Origin: DAHUXT01 sp036273675
GTDB taxonomy: Bacteria; Chloroflexota; Ktedonobacteria; Ktedonobacterales; JADMIN01
Direction of reading: 5' to 3'
DNA length: 64,000 nt
Assembly: GCA_036273675.1 (NCBI GenBank)
Contig: DASUHD010000051.1
Location: forward strand, 1-64,000
Positions 36,694 to 46,702 of the stretch are shown one piece after another. Each line of letters begins with the position of its first letter. Within the stretch, counting starts at the first letter, position 1. The position numbers were made by a program, and so were the translations under genes. The notes below the pieces were generated by a model. That model searched no databases. It was not told the DNA's origin and saw only the letters and a list, made by a program, of their open reading frames with translations.

Positions 36694-37317
36694 ATGACAC
36701 GCGACACGCTGGCGCTCTGGGCGTATACCCCGCCGGGCGCTCCCTGGCCGCTGGTGGCGACCGACTACGGCGCGCGCATCGAGGCGCTGGAGTTCACGAC
36801 CGTCGCGCCGGGTGGCTTCGGCGATCTCTCCTGCATCCTCAAGTTGCCGGATGCGCGGCTGCCCCGGCCAGAGCTGGGGCTGTTCTCGCGGGTGGCGCTG
36901 CGCGATGGCCTATTTACCTGTTTTTCGGGCGAGTGGAGCGATCCGACGCTGGTGCTGGATAGCGCGCGCGGCGAGTATGTGATGCTCTCGGCGCTGGGCG
37001 GCGGTGTGGCGCTGCGCGACGATCCCGACGACGCGGCCTATACCTCGGCGACCACGGCCCAGGATATCATCGCCGCCGAATTCGCCCGCCGCGCCAGCTA
37101 TCTCGCCCTCGATGGCGACCTCGCCGCCGTCCTGCCCGATCATCCGGCCAACACCTTTACGCCGGTCTATGACGGGTATACACATCACGACATTAGGTTG
37201 GCACTATTTGCCCTGGATAACTTCCGTATGTGGTTTCCGCTAATTGTAGTATTCGCACTGTGCCCGGTATGTCTAACAGGCGGTGCAACATGCTCAACAG
37301 TTTCAACACCCAGTTAG
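36694..37317 (+). pseudogene. Phage structural-like gene, 3' end replaced by the recombinase insertion
   Basis: The N-terminal 160 residues (MTRDTLALWAYTPPGAPWPL, FTTVAPGGFGDLSCILKLPD, FSGEWSDPTLVLD) look like a phage baseplate or tail protein. Near 37185, after PVYDGYTHHDI, the sequence changes to a hydrophobic Cys-rich stretch that ends by chance at 37317, where the convergent recombinase ends. GGAGG precedes the ATG at 36694. The gene is thus probably broken by insertion. Confidence 0.5.
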
Positions 37318-39179
37318 TGGAAGTCGTCGATATCCTCCAGCGATGTATGCAATTCCCAGTGAGTACCGTCAAGCCGCTTGTCATTCTTTCGGTAAACATC
37401 CACCCGCACACCAAAGTATCGCAGCAAACCCCGCTTTTCCTCGTAGTTGAAGTCTTGCCCTTTAGCACGCAACGGAGCGGCCCACAGTTCATACGCGCGC
37501 ATGGCGGCGTCCTGCTTGGCCTGATCCGTAGGTGTCAGCTGCACACGATGCGACGGACCAATCGGTTTACCTCCTGCTGGATTGCTGCGATCGCTGGTAT
37601 CAAGTAAGCCTGGAAGAAATCGCTGTGTGGCACTCGCTGTCACTAGCTGTTCGATGCGTATGGCTAGCTCTTCCCGCTCCACGGTTGCCTTGGAGAGTTG
37701 TTCTGTACATGCCTTCACTTGGCCGTCCAATTCCTCAAAGGTCTCGTTGTCGGGGGCATTGGCCTGCATGCATAGCAAGTTCTGCCGCCGTCGGACGAGC
37801 GCGGCAAGCGTAGCATCAAAGCCTTCCAAGCGGGCGTGGAGAGCGACGTATGCAGCGTCGGTTGCACCTTGGCAAGCAATATGTTTGAACTTGGCCAGCA
37901 GGGCATTGGTATGGATCATTACGAGTACCTTGCTCCAGATGTCGGCGTCGAGAATATGCACGCTCACAGTGGGAGCCCGACCGGGGCAGTATCTCTCAGC
38001 ACTCCCAAAGCTGCCATAGCGGGAGCTACATACATAGCGCATCGTTTTGCCGTTACGTCGCGCAAGCATAGTGCGCCCGCAGTATGCACAGCGCGCGAAG
38101 CCCGCACGAAGCAACTGATCTTTGGCATACTTGTCGTTACGGATAGCCACCCGAGTGTTGTGCGCAATTTGACCCTGAACTGCTTGCCATGTTGCCTGAT
38201 CTACGAGCGGAGGGCAAGCATCACTCGTCAGCGGAATGGCTCTGCCTGCCATTTCGGCAACTTCTTCCATCCCTGCAATGCGTGTAAGCTTGGCGCGAGT
38301 CATTTTGCGCTTGACGATGCGTGGCATGCCTGTCTCTGCGTCGACGTGCTGCTCCTTGAAGTCATAGTGGCGATAGGCTTCGGGTTCACCCTTATAGAAT
38401 GTATTGTCGAGTATCCTACGAATGCTTTCCCGATTCCAAACGGGTGCTATCATGCGAGCGCCATTTTCTCCACGGAGTGCGTGGTACTGCGAGGGAGTGG
38501 GGATCCCATCCGCTGCCAAGTCACGCACTATAGCACGGACACTCTTGCCTTCCACGTATTCGCGAAATATCCGCTGCACAATAGGCGCCGTCTCAGGGTC
38601 AGGGATAAGACGTACTTTGGCGAGACGCCCTTCATGATTGCGCTCTGGACCCCACTGATAGCCATAGAGGGCTACTGCGCCCGGCAACAGGGCGCCGTTC
38701 TCGGCTCGCCGCCGCTTGCCACGCACCGTACGCTCCATAATCATCTCGCGCTCGACCTCTGCCACGAAGCCAAGCGTGCTCCGCAGAAAACGGCTGCGTG
38801 GAGTGTCATCCAGTCTTTCAGTGATAAACTCGATACGCCCGCCTGATTGTTCTTCAACCTGATGTCGTATCACTGCCTGGTGTGTCTGATTGCGGCTGAG
38901 TCTATCGAGCGTGTCGGCCACCAATATGCCTACCTGGTGCAGCCGAATGGCCTCAAGAGCCGTCTGGAGTCCTGGCCTATCCAAACTGGCCCCGGAGTGT
39001 ATATCCTGCTCTACCGCATACACACAATAGCCTTGTTCAGCACAGTAGCGGCGCGCACGCTCAACCTGTGTCTCCAAACCTGCGCCTTTCTGCTGTCCTT
39101 TAGTGCTCACTCGACTATAGATGATGGCAACCATATGTACGTCCGATGAAAGTTGCTGTGTGGATGGCTTAGCGCACAT
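37314..39179 (-). CDS. Large serine recombinase (site-specific integrase)
   Basis: The 621-residue enzyme has a resolvase N-terminal domain (AIIYSRVSTKGQQKGAGL; nucleophile Ser25, Arg23). It continues with DTLDRLSRNQTHQ, a recombinase domain (GYQWGPERNHEGRLAKVRLIPDPE), a zinc ribbon (ARCAYCGRTMLARRN, later CPG) and a coiled-coil-like C-terminal part. It should cut and rejoin DNA through a serine-phosphate intermediate. The start at 39179 has AGAGGA seven bases upstream; the longer frame to 39485 runs into the next gene. It sits between two broken phage-like genes. Confidence 0.9.
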   Translation of the reverse strand: MCAKPSTQQLSSDVHMVAIIYSRVSTKGQQKGAGLETQVERARRYCAEQGYCVYAVEQDIHSGASLDRPGLQTALEAIRLHQVGILVADTLDRLSRNQTHQAVIRHQVEEQSGGRIEFITERLDDTPRSRFLRSTLGFVAEVEREMIMERTVRGKRRRAENGALLPGAVALYGYQWGPERNHEGRLAKVRLIPDPETAPIVQRIFREYVEGKSVRAIVRDLAADGIPTPSQYHALRGENGARMIAPVWNRESIRRILDNTFYKGEPEAYRHYDFKEQHVDAETGMPRIVKRKMTRAKLTRIAGMEEVAEMAGRAIPLTSDACPPLVDQATWQAVQGQIAHNTRVAIRNDKYAKDQLLRAGFARCAYCGRTMLARRNGKTMRYVCSSRYGSFGSAERYCPGRAPTVSVHILDADIWSKVLVMIHTNALLAKFKHIACQGATDAAYVALHARLEGFDATLAALVRRRQNLLCMQANAPDNETFEELDGQVKACTEQLSKATVEREELAIRIEQLVTASATQRFLPGLLDTSDRSNPAGGKPIGPSHRVQLTPTDQAKQDAAMRAYELWAAPLRAKGQDFNYEEKRGLLRYFGVRVDVYRKNDKRLDGTHWELHTSLEDIDDFH

Positions 39180-39203
39180 GTTTGGTTCCTCTGGAGAGCT
39201 AAG

Positions 39204-39233
39204 TTGGCAAACAAAGCTTTGGCAAACAAAGCT
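39204..39233. repeat. Two tandem 15-bp repeats before the recombinase
   Basis: TTGGCAAACAAAGCT occurs twice without a gap (39204-39218 and 39219-39233), 25 bases before the recombinase start codon. This could be a regulatory or recombinase-binding site. Half-site binding is not tested. Confidence 0.6.
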
Positions 39234-39254
39234 GTAGAAGCAATAGCGGTATGA

Positions 39255-40019
39255 ATGCTGCCAGTCCTGAAAATTACCCACATTGTACCACATCTTGTGT
39301 ACTTTCGTCTGCTCAATTATCGCGCCACAGCGGGCCAGACGGTGATTACCTACCTGGGTCATGCGCTCTCGCTGCCCTACAACGAGGAAGGCGTCTACAG
39401 CCACTTTGTGGCGCTGGGTGGGATCGACACCGACCTGGGCTGCCTGGTTGGCAATGGCGATGACGTGAACGCGCTGGGTGGGCATGGAATCATCCCCTGC
39501 CGCTGGTACGGCTGGAATCAGTTGGCGGCGGCAGAGATCAATGGCATGATTGCCATAGAGAAAGTGAGCACGGTAGTGAGCAGCAACGTTCCTACGGGAT
39601 GGAAGGATGACGGTAAGACACTGGTAGCGCCCAATGGTGTGCCGGTGGTCAAAGGGTTCCGCGAGTACATCATGGCGAGGAGTTGGGACGCCAACAACTG
39701 GCCGCTGGCCGCGGAGCAGGTGATAACCAGCGGCAGCATCGAGCCCGGGAACGCGACGATTGGGCTGGGCAGTAGACAGGATTTCCGGCTGACCGCGCTG
39801 GGCTGGACAGAGAGCCGAAATGTCTACGTGATCTACGCGGGTCAGGACATCCGCGCGCTGGAGCAGCAGTTAGCCGCGGCGAATGCCCACGTTACGCAAC
39901 TGGAGGCGCAGCTTGCCAGCATGCCCGCTCCCGTCCCCGCGCCTGCTGACCCGAAGGCGAGTGAAGCGCTGGTTGCATTGCTGGAACTGGCGAAGGCGCT
40001 CAAACTGGTAGCTGCGTAG
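39255..40019 (+). pseudogene. Phage lysin- or tail-like C-terminal fragment
   Basis: The frame keeps a conserved-looking domain (VVKGFREYIMARSWDANNWPLAAEQ, NATIGLGSRQDFRLTALGWT) seen in phage endolysin C-termini from memory. It then ends in a coiled coil (EQQLAAANAHVTQLEAQL), a Pro linker and the tail DPKASEALVALLELAKALKL. The N-terminal catalytic part is missing and lies on the recombinase side. It may still be translated. Confidence 0.5.
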
Positions 40020-40168
40020 CGGCGCTTCGCTGCTCCAAATAATAGCGTTGGAGTGGAGCATTATAGTAGCGTTGGAGCATCAGCAGGGAGATATGATCTC
40101 CCGCTCCCGAGCGCTCCACCTTCCCCTGATCACCTTCCCACTGCCAGCATGTGCGACCGCGCAATGTC

Positions 40169-41941
40169 TCAGTGAAAGAGCGATTGACCGATGTGAGCAA
40201 GCGTATCGCCGGTGGCGAAGAGTGACAACAGCCAGCCAATGATGAGCGAGGCAATACCCAGGATAGCCGAGAAGGTTCTCTGGCGCCGCTCGAACGACGC
40301 CACCTGCTGCCCAATTGCTCTATCGACCAGGTTGCGTAACGCAGGATCCTCAGTCAGCCATGCGGTGAGTGTAGAAAGCCGCTGCTGCTGCGTATGGAGT
40401 GAGTTCACGGCCAAGGGCGCCACCTGAGTCTCGCGCGTATCGTGGCGCGTCCGGCCGCGTCTAATCAGACGCCTGAACGCCGAAATTGCCAGCACCACCA
40501 GAGTGAACTCCAGGATCAAGAGCAAGACATCGAGAAGGAGGAATATGCTCCGCGCCGGTCCTGTTACAAAGCTCGATGTTATCCCCGTAAAGGTGAGGAA
40601 TCCGGCGCCGGTTAGCACAACCAAAGTCAGCAGGCAAAAGGCTACAACGACGGCAATGGTCGCGGGAGTGTTCCGCTGGTTCGCGCTATCGCCGCCCGCC
40701 TGTGCTTGGAGAGAGATCAACAAGACCCCTTGTGCGGTGGCGAGCACGAAAGTGACAACGACGAACGCAAATACGACACGTGGATCGAGTGAGAGGTAGT
40801 AATACTGAGTAATCAGGACAAGGAGTAAAAATAGGAGTATCTCGGTTGCCCCTATCAACCTGGCTTGCCGTGTCAAGACCGCTGGAAGCCACAGGAGACA
40901 CATGAATCCAGCATACCAAATGGGGATAGGCGCGATCACCAGGATGAAGGCAAGGACAGCAACAATATGCACGAGATGTTGATTGTGTACTTGTCGCCGC
41001 TGTAGCAATGCCGCCACCACAATCAACACAACAGGGATGACTGATAGAAGCGGCCGACTCAGTGTATGCAGGGAGACCAGGACAAGCACCAGGAACGCAA
41101 TGGTTTCGACCACCCATTCCCAGGTGCGCGCCTGCACGCCATCCCGGACCTGAAGAGCGTCCCACAGGGTGAGATGCACTAGCAGCAATCCAGCACATGT
41201 CAAAGACAGAAGGGTCAGGTACGTGAGCTGGTTCACCCAGGCATTATTGGGATCTGCAACCGAAAACGAGGCGTCAGTGGTTTGCCTGGAGAGAATCGCG
41301 GCCACAATGGCTTGGGATGCAGTGAGTAAGACCAGAATGGCGAGCCCGAAAATGATCTGCGAGCGCCCGGTGGAACGCAACACCGTCGTGTGTCGGAAGG
41401 AGACGTTGAAAAGTGTGATGAGGGCTTTATGACCGAGAACCAGAGGAATCCCCATGACTACGAGTTCGCCAACGACGAGCGCAAGAAGAGACATTGCGTC
41501 TGCATCTCCAGTCAGCACTGCCTGCACATCCGGTGTCACAGTCTGGACACCCAGCATGACAAGCAGCCCCGCGATAGCGAGCAGCATAATCCACCCGATG
41601 GCTATCAGCAAACGACTCCAGAGACGTGAGGGAGAGAAAGGGATGATCCCTCTGGACCCTAAGAGCGCCATCTCTGCCGCGAAGACTAATAACAAGCGTG
41701 CGGGCAAACTGATCCCCTGAAGGATGAGCACGATCAGGATAGCAGTTGTTGCTAAGACAGCCGCGAGCGCATCGAGGGGACGCTGTATAACGACCCGTTG
41801 TCTCATGCCAACGGGTTTGCCAGACAATGTCTCTTCGGAGGATTCTGGCGCCTTCGGCGTCTCTTGGTCCGAAGTAGGCTGGGTAGCGATGTGCGATCGT
41901 AGGTTCGCCTCGAATTCGTCGATGTACGATGTCTTGCTCAT
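40169..41941 (-). CDS. Large polytopic membrane protein, function unknown
   Basis: The 590-residue product has a soluble N-terminal 50 residues, about 13 hydrophobic segments, a charged linker (RLIRRGRTRHDTRE) and a last membrane helix (ILGIASLIIGWLLSLFA) before the end. The region before the last helix (TQQQRLSTLTAWLTEDPALRN) is helical. No transporter or enzyme signature is visible. AGAGGAG sits seven bases before the ATG. It lies among phage-like fragments but its codon use and length suggest a real gene. Confidence 0.65.
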   Translation of the reverse strand: MSKTSYIDEFEANLRSHIATQPTSDQETPKAPESSEETLSGKPVGMRQRVVIQRPLDALAAVLATTAILIVLILQGISLPARLLLVFAAEMALLGSRGIIPFSPSRLWSRLLIAIGWIMLLAIAGLLVMLGVQTVTPDVQAVLTGDADAMSLLALVVGELVVMGIPLVLGHKALITLFNVSFRHTTVLRSTGRSQIIFGLAILVLLTASQAIVAAILSRQTTDASFSVADPNNAWVNQLTYLTLLSLTCAGLLLVHLTLWDALQVRDGVQARTWEWVVETIAFLVLVLVSLHTLSRPLLSVIPVVLIVVAALLQRRQVHNQHLVHIVAVLAFILVIAPIPIWYAGFMCLLWLPAVLTRQARLIGATEILLFLLLVLITQYYYLSLDPRVVFAFVVVTFVLATAQGVLLISLQAQAGGDSANQRNTPATIAVVVAFCLLTLVVLTGAGFLTFTGITSSFVTGPARSIFLLLDVLLLILEFTLVVLAISAFRRLIRRGRTRHDTRETQVAPLAVNSLHTQQQRLSTLTAWLTEDPALRNLVDRAIGQQVASFERRQRTFSAILGIASLIIGWLLSLFATGDTLAHIGQSLFH

Positions 41942-42164
41942 GATGCGCTCCTCTGCAGCAAATGACGCAGCGCGGCAATGTACGTCGGCTTGGCTATTTC
42001 AATGAGAGCAATGCCCGGTCGCTTCGGTTCCAGATGCCGAGGCATTTCTATTTCTGGCTGCCTGGCTGTAGTGTAGCATAGATGTATAGTGCCTGATCGC
42101 CTGATCCTCACGTAGAAGCGCTGGCGGTGGTAACACGCGGTCCTTGAGTCTGTCGCCGCTACCT

Positions 42165-42206
42165 GCTTTATAGTGCCAGCTTTATAGTGCCAGCTTTATA
42201 GTGCCA
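42165..42206. repeat. Three tandem 14-bp repeats
   Basis: GCTTTATAGTGCCA occurs three times head to tail (42165-42178, 42179-42192, 42193-42206) with no mismatch, just before a phage-tail-like fragment. Confidence 0.85.
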
Positions 42207-42247
42207 GGTTCGATGCTCTCTTGCGATCTATTGAGCCTTAGAGGCCC

Positions 42248-42340
42248 ATGCCAGTACAAACGCCTCTCGACCCGAAGGTCGTGGAGGCGCTGGCTGCGGT
42301 GATGGAGTTGGCGGAGGCGCTCACACTGGTTCAGGGGTAG
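42248..42340 (+). pseudogene. Second copy of the phage-gene C-terminal tail
   Basis: The 30-residue frame MPVQTPLDPKVVEALAAVMELAEALTLVQG aligns with the last 25 residues of the frame ending at 40019 (DPKASEALVALLELAKALKL). The rest is lost. It probably marks a duplicated and decayed phage gene. Confidence 0.55.
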
Positions 42341-42383
42341 GTCTGAGGTTGGGATGCAGCGCGCGGACAGTGCAGTTGATTGC

Positions 42384-42719
42384 TTAGCTGGTGCGTTTTC
42401 GTTGCGAGGGCCAGCGGCGCTTTGGGGGCGATGCCTTCTCAGGAAGGATCGCTGGCAGTACATTGGGCGCTGCTCCAGATGTTGTATTAGCACCGTCGAA
42501 ATAGGTGAGGTTCTCGGCGACGACACGGGCGGAATCCACAGCGCCGACTGCCTGGAAGATCGCCAGCGATTGCTCGAAGTAGCTGCGCGCCTGCTCCGGC
42601 TGGCCCAGGTCGTCAGCCAAGCCGCCCAGGTTGTTGAGGGTGGTTCCCTCTACGGCGCGGTCGCCGACCTCGTGCGCGATGGCGAGCGCCTGCTCGTAGT
42701 AGCCCTGCGCCTGCTGCAT
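42384..42719 (-). pseudogene. TPR protein, C-terminal fragment
   Basis: Two tetratricopeptide repeats are clear: AQGYYEQALAIAHEVGDRAVEGTTLNNLGGL and QPEQARSYFEQSLAIFQAVG. The frame starts abruptly at its N-terminus with no upstream repeats or ribosome site. It looks like the truncated end of a larger TPR regulator or NB-ARC protein. Confidence 0.6.
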
Positions 42720-42833
42720 GGAGCGTCAAGAGGCAAGATATCGGGTTAGCGACGCGGAGTGCGGGCCGCTGATGACAAAGCGGTGAATCGCCTCCTGGGG
42801 TCGAAAGCGCCATGATTTCCGCGGCCCCCTAGG

Positions 42834-42978
42834 GTGCGCTACAGCGAGGAGTTCCTGCGCCTGACGAACCAGGGCGGGTTTGGTGGTGCAGAACATTGGC
42901 ATCGTGAGCGCGTTCATCGGCGAGGAGCAGAACCGCCTGTTTCAGGACTTCCTGGCGCAGGCGTCGGAGCTGGGGTAG
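42834..42978 (+). pseudogene. Frameshifted remnant of an unknown gene
   Basis: RYSEEFLRLTNQGGF in one frame continues into VQNIGIVSAFIGEEQN in another and ends at TAG 42976-42978. The two parts read as one protein only with a frameshift. I do not recognise the family. Confidence 0.35.
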
Positions 42979-43560
42979 GGGTAGGGGCCGAGCGGGCCGA
43001 GCTGGAACGAAAGTGCGTGGCGCGAGCCTTAGGCAGTTCACGCCGCGCCGTGGCGCTCACCTCCACCTGCATGTACCCATGTACGTAGTGGGTGAGCCGT
43101 GGCCGTTGCTTGCGGGGCTATTCCAATGCTGGGTGCAGGCGAGTTTCAATCATTCGCCTGGTAATTAGGACATAGTTAGCGGGTACTCAACATATGATGC
43201 GATTAGCGACTTGTTTCTCTACTGAACTGGATTGCCTGTGAGGTGTAGATCAGCCCCCTTCAACGTCCACTACCATTTGCGTGGGACGATCGTCTCTGGC
43301 TGACCTTCCCCTACCTGGACCTCGCGCTTCCTCATGCAAATCACTTGATGGTACCCGTTGCCGGGAGACGGGCGTGCCTGGTTGCAGTATGGGTGTTGCA
43401 TTGGCAAGCGAAGTATGATACACCTCTGTGTGCCGGTCGGAAGAATTACCGAGAAGCATGGGCGCTTCTCAATAGGTGGCTGTCAGTAGTAGTTGCTTGT
43501 CCATGGGGTGGAGACGTGCTCTACCGAAGAGCACAACGTAGAGTAAAGGAGATAAGGCTC
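42979..43560. other. Intergenic region before the propeller gene
   Basis: About 580 bases without a supported gene. The frame starting at 43345 is only an upstream extension of the propeller gene. Confidence 0.45.
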
Positions 43561-45102
43561 ATGGCGAACCCCCGTCGCGCTTGGAGGCGCAGCATCACAT
43601 TCCTCGGTCTTTCGGGTATCGTTGGCCTCGTAGGCGCCCTCGCAGTGGCGCTGTTAGCGCCGTCAACCGCCTTGGCGGCGACGCTCCACATCAGCACCGA
43701 CCCCTTCACACAGGCCACGTGCGCCGCTTCCGCCACGACCAACCATCACACCGAGGTCGAGCCCGACACGTACTCCAACGGCTCAACCATCGTCGCGGCC
43801 TTCCAGGTCGGGCGCATCTACGACGGCGGGGCGTGCGCCGCCGGTTTCGCCACCTCCACCAACAACGGCGTGAACTGGACCAGCGGGCTGCTTCCAGGGC
43901 TGACCAAGTACACTGGCGGTGGCACGTTCGACCGCGTCACCGACGAAGCCGTCGCCTATGACGCGAAGACCAACGCCTGGCTCATCTCGTCGCTCGTGCT
44001 CAGCGAGGCAGGCGGCGTCAAGGGCGTAGCGATCTACACCAGCCGCTCGACCGATGGAGGTCTCACCTGGGGCACTCCCGTACTCACCGAGAACTCCAGC
44101 AGTAGCCCTGACAAGAACTGGATCGTCTGTGACGACACCGCGACCAGCCCGTTCTTCGGCAACTGCTACACCGAGTGGGACGACAATGGCGCGGGCAACC
44201 TACTCCACATGAGCACTTCGACCAACGGCGGCCAGAGTTGGGGTGCGGCAAAGACCAACAATGCTGGGGTCATCGGCGGACAACCTGTCGTACGCCCTGA
44301 CGGCACGGTGATTGTGCCGATCGACAACGCCAACGAGACCGCCGTCGGCGCGTTTAACTCCACCAACGGTGGCGTCAGTTGGAGTGCGGTCACAACCATC
44401 GCCACGATCTCGCACCACAAGGCTGCCGGAAGCCTGCGTGAGGGGCCACTGCCCTCGGCCGAGATTGACGGGGCTGGCAATGTCTTCGTTGCTTGGGCCG
44501 ACTGCCGCTTCCGCCGCTCCTGCCGGTCCAACGACATCGTGTTCGTCAAGTCCACGAACGCTACTGGCACCACCTGGTCATCTGTGACCCGCGTGCCGAT
44601 TGACGCCACCACCAGTGGCATCGACCACTTCATTCCTGGCCTTGCCGTCAACAAGGCCACCACGGGCGCCTCGGCGCAACTTGGGCTGACCTACTACTTC
44701 TACCCGTCTGGCAGCACCTCGCTCAGCGTCGGCTTCCTATCATCCACCAACGCCGGAAGCACCTGGAGTGCGCCCCAGACGATCAGCAGTGGTATGCCCT
44801 CGACCTGGGTAGCCACAACCAGTCAGGGCCGCATGGTTGGTGACTACATCTCGACCTCGTATGGCTCGGACAACCTGGCCCATGGCGTCTTCGCCACGGC
44901 GTCGGCTCCCACCAGTGGCACGAGCTGCTCGTCGGTGCTCGACAACTGCAACGAGCCAACCGATACGTTCACCTCGGGTCTCGCCGCAGGCGGATCCGCC
45001 TCTGGCGCCAACGACCCGGTGCTCTTCAGCGGCACGGGCGGTGGCAACGCCAACAGCCTCTGGAACGTTGTCGACAATAACGGGAGTAAGCACCGCGACT
45101 AG
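43561..45102 (+). CDS. Secreted BNR/sialidase-like propeller protein
   Basis: The 513-residue protein has an N-terminal signal peptide (RSITFLGLSGIVGLVGALAV, cleavage near TALAA). Asp-box repeats follow: STDGGLTWGTP, STNGGQSWGAA, STNGGVSWSAV, STNATGTTWSS and STNAGSTWSAP. The exo-sialidase arginine triad cannot be identified with certainty, so its activity is open. AAAGGAG lies nine bases before ATG 43561. The end is Gly/Ser-rich. Confidence 0.82.
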   Translation: MANPRRAWRRSITFLGLSGIVGLVGALAVALLAPSTALAATLHISTDPFTQATCAASATTNHHTEVEPDTYSNGSTIVAAFQVGRIYDGGACAAGFATSTNNGVNWTSGLLPGLTKYTGGGTFDRVTDEAVAYDAKTNAWLISSLVLSEAGGVKGVAIYTSRSTDGGLTWGTPVLTENSSSSPDKNWIVCDDTATSPFFGNCYTEWDDNGAGNLLHMSTSTNGGQSWGAAKTNNAGVIGGQPVVRPDGTVIVPIDNANETAVGAFNSTNGGVSWSAVTTIATISHHKAAGSLREGPLPSAEIDGAGNVFVAWADCRFRRSCRSNDIVFVKSTNATGTTWSSVTRVPIDATTSGIDHFIPGLAVNKATTGASAQLGLTYYFYPSGSTSLSVGFLSSTNAGSTWSAPQTISSGMPSTWVATTSQGRMVGDYISTSYGSDNLAHGVFATASAPTSGTSCSSVLDNCNEPTDTFTSGLAAGGSASGANDPVLFSGTGGGNANSLWNVVDNNGSKHRD

Positions 45103-45648
45103 CAGGTGGGTAGTCGCTTCACGCGGTCCATTTGAAGTAGGCAGATCTAGGCTACGTGGAGTGCGGACGACAACGTCTGTACAGATCTGCATCATTTAGA
45201 AAGAGAAACGGGGGAGCCCACCGCATTTGCCGACCGGTATGCGGCAGGGCCCTACCCGTGTCCCGATGGAAAGCGAGAACCCGCAGAAGAGCTGCGCATA
45301 GCTGCGCATATGGGTACCCAACAAATCACAAGTGTGCGACTTAGAACGCAGTGTGGCGGTTTGTTCCACCGCGACGCTAGTTTTGAAGTGCTGGCCAAGA
45401 CATAGCAGACACAGATGCCGACGAGGACCTCCTCACGATCTTCAAACCGCTCTACCCGACGACGGACCACATTCATCCCGCGGCGCACTCAATTTGGGAT
45501 CTCATTGCAGCTGCTCTGCGCTATCATGTCACGGTGACCGACGCCACAAGTGGCAGAGAATGTGATTTCAGTAACCCATGGATGAGGCTAAAGAGGAGCA
45601 TGGTAACGTTGCGCGGGGCGTTGACGAGTGACCGAAAAGGGGCAAACG
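45103..45648. other. Non-coding stretch after the propeller gene
   Basis: No frame here has family content or a ribosome site. It joins the GYD remnant downstream and has the look of decayed sequence. Confidence 0.45.
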
Positions 45649-45790
45649 ATGCCGACGTACGTCACGCTCATGCGATGGACCGATCTGGGGCCAAGACCGC
45701 CAAGGAGACGGCCACCCGGTTCGAGCGGAGCATCGAGCTGGCGCAGCAACTGAGCGACAAGGTCATCGTCACGACGCCACATCCTCGACT
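45649..45790 (+). pseudogene. GYD-domain protein, frameshifted and truncated
   Basis: The frame from ATG 45649 gives MPTYVTLMRWTDLG, then a one-base shift near 45690 is needed to continue AKTAKETATRFERSIELAQQL. These blocks match the start of GYD-domain proteins. The usual C-terminal half is absent. Confidence 0.6.
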
Positions 45791-46702
45791 CATGTCGCAG
45801 CCGACTCGGCACAATGAGGCGCCGCGCCGATAAGCACAATAGTCTATTGCATGCGTGGTGTTTCATGGTGTATTTAGGTGTAGGTACTAAGAGGTCGAGT
45901 ACACGAAATCTCATGAATTTGACCCCCTGACGCCGTCCCCCATGATGTGTGCATAGTAGGGCCGTGGCCGCGACTGCAGGCGACCGCAATCGAATTGGAG
46001 ATAGGGCTGGGCACTGTGCAGCTGAGGCATATGGGCAGCCCTCGACGCCTGCGACGGCATCTCCACGTGTTACATGCAGACTGTCTCCTGACGGAGCAAG
46101 CCATCGTCGAGTCGTGAAAGCGACGTGGCCCTTTGCCCAGACAATATGATGGCCTCGTGAAAGTTCTCGCTGTAACCTTGTGACAAGCCGGTGAGGTGAG
46201 GTGGGGTAGGGACGGTGCGTGCATACACCTTCGTCGCAGTTTTTGCCGAGGAGTCAACACCTGCGTGACCGTGTCCTCGCAAACACTCCGGAAACTCCTT
46301 CTACACGCTACTGCATACACCCGCTGGCGGCCCTTGCCATATTGCGGTCCTCGGCTCGTGGTTATAGTTTCGCCGATCACTTCTTTCTTAGGGTTCGAAT
46401 GCGGTGCATTGGGTGAGCTCGGCGCCTCGCCGAGTGGCAACTGGGTGGAGGTGGTGCGGCCCATCGTCACATAGGCCATGTGCTGCGTCGCGCAGCGCCG
46501 AGAGCGGCTTGCCGAGGGCCCGGCCAGCCCCAGGCGGTTCCCCTTCAAGCGGGACCCTCCAGCTCATAGGTAGCTCATAGCTAGCTCATACTTGGCGGCC
46601 TTTGACTCTTCTCTCTGCGGAGGTGCACGCGCGGGCGCATCGGGCATGCGCAACTACCAGGCCACCACGCGAGGGCGCTGAAATTGAAAGTGAGTGTGAG
46701 CC
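45791..46702. other. Long non-coding stretch before the multicopper oxidase gene
   Basis: About 900 bases contain only short frames with no recognisable motif. It likely holds the promoter of the oxidase gene near its right end. Confidence 0.45.

Noticed and set aside
37150..39300. Direct repeats marking the ends of the serine recombinase element
   Set aside because: By eye I found no convincing identical ends around 37185 and 39255, so I did not assign attachment sites.
45103..46702. Several short frames in a long gap
   Set aside because: Only the GYD remnant has recognisable content; the rest show no ribosome sites or conserved motifs.
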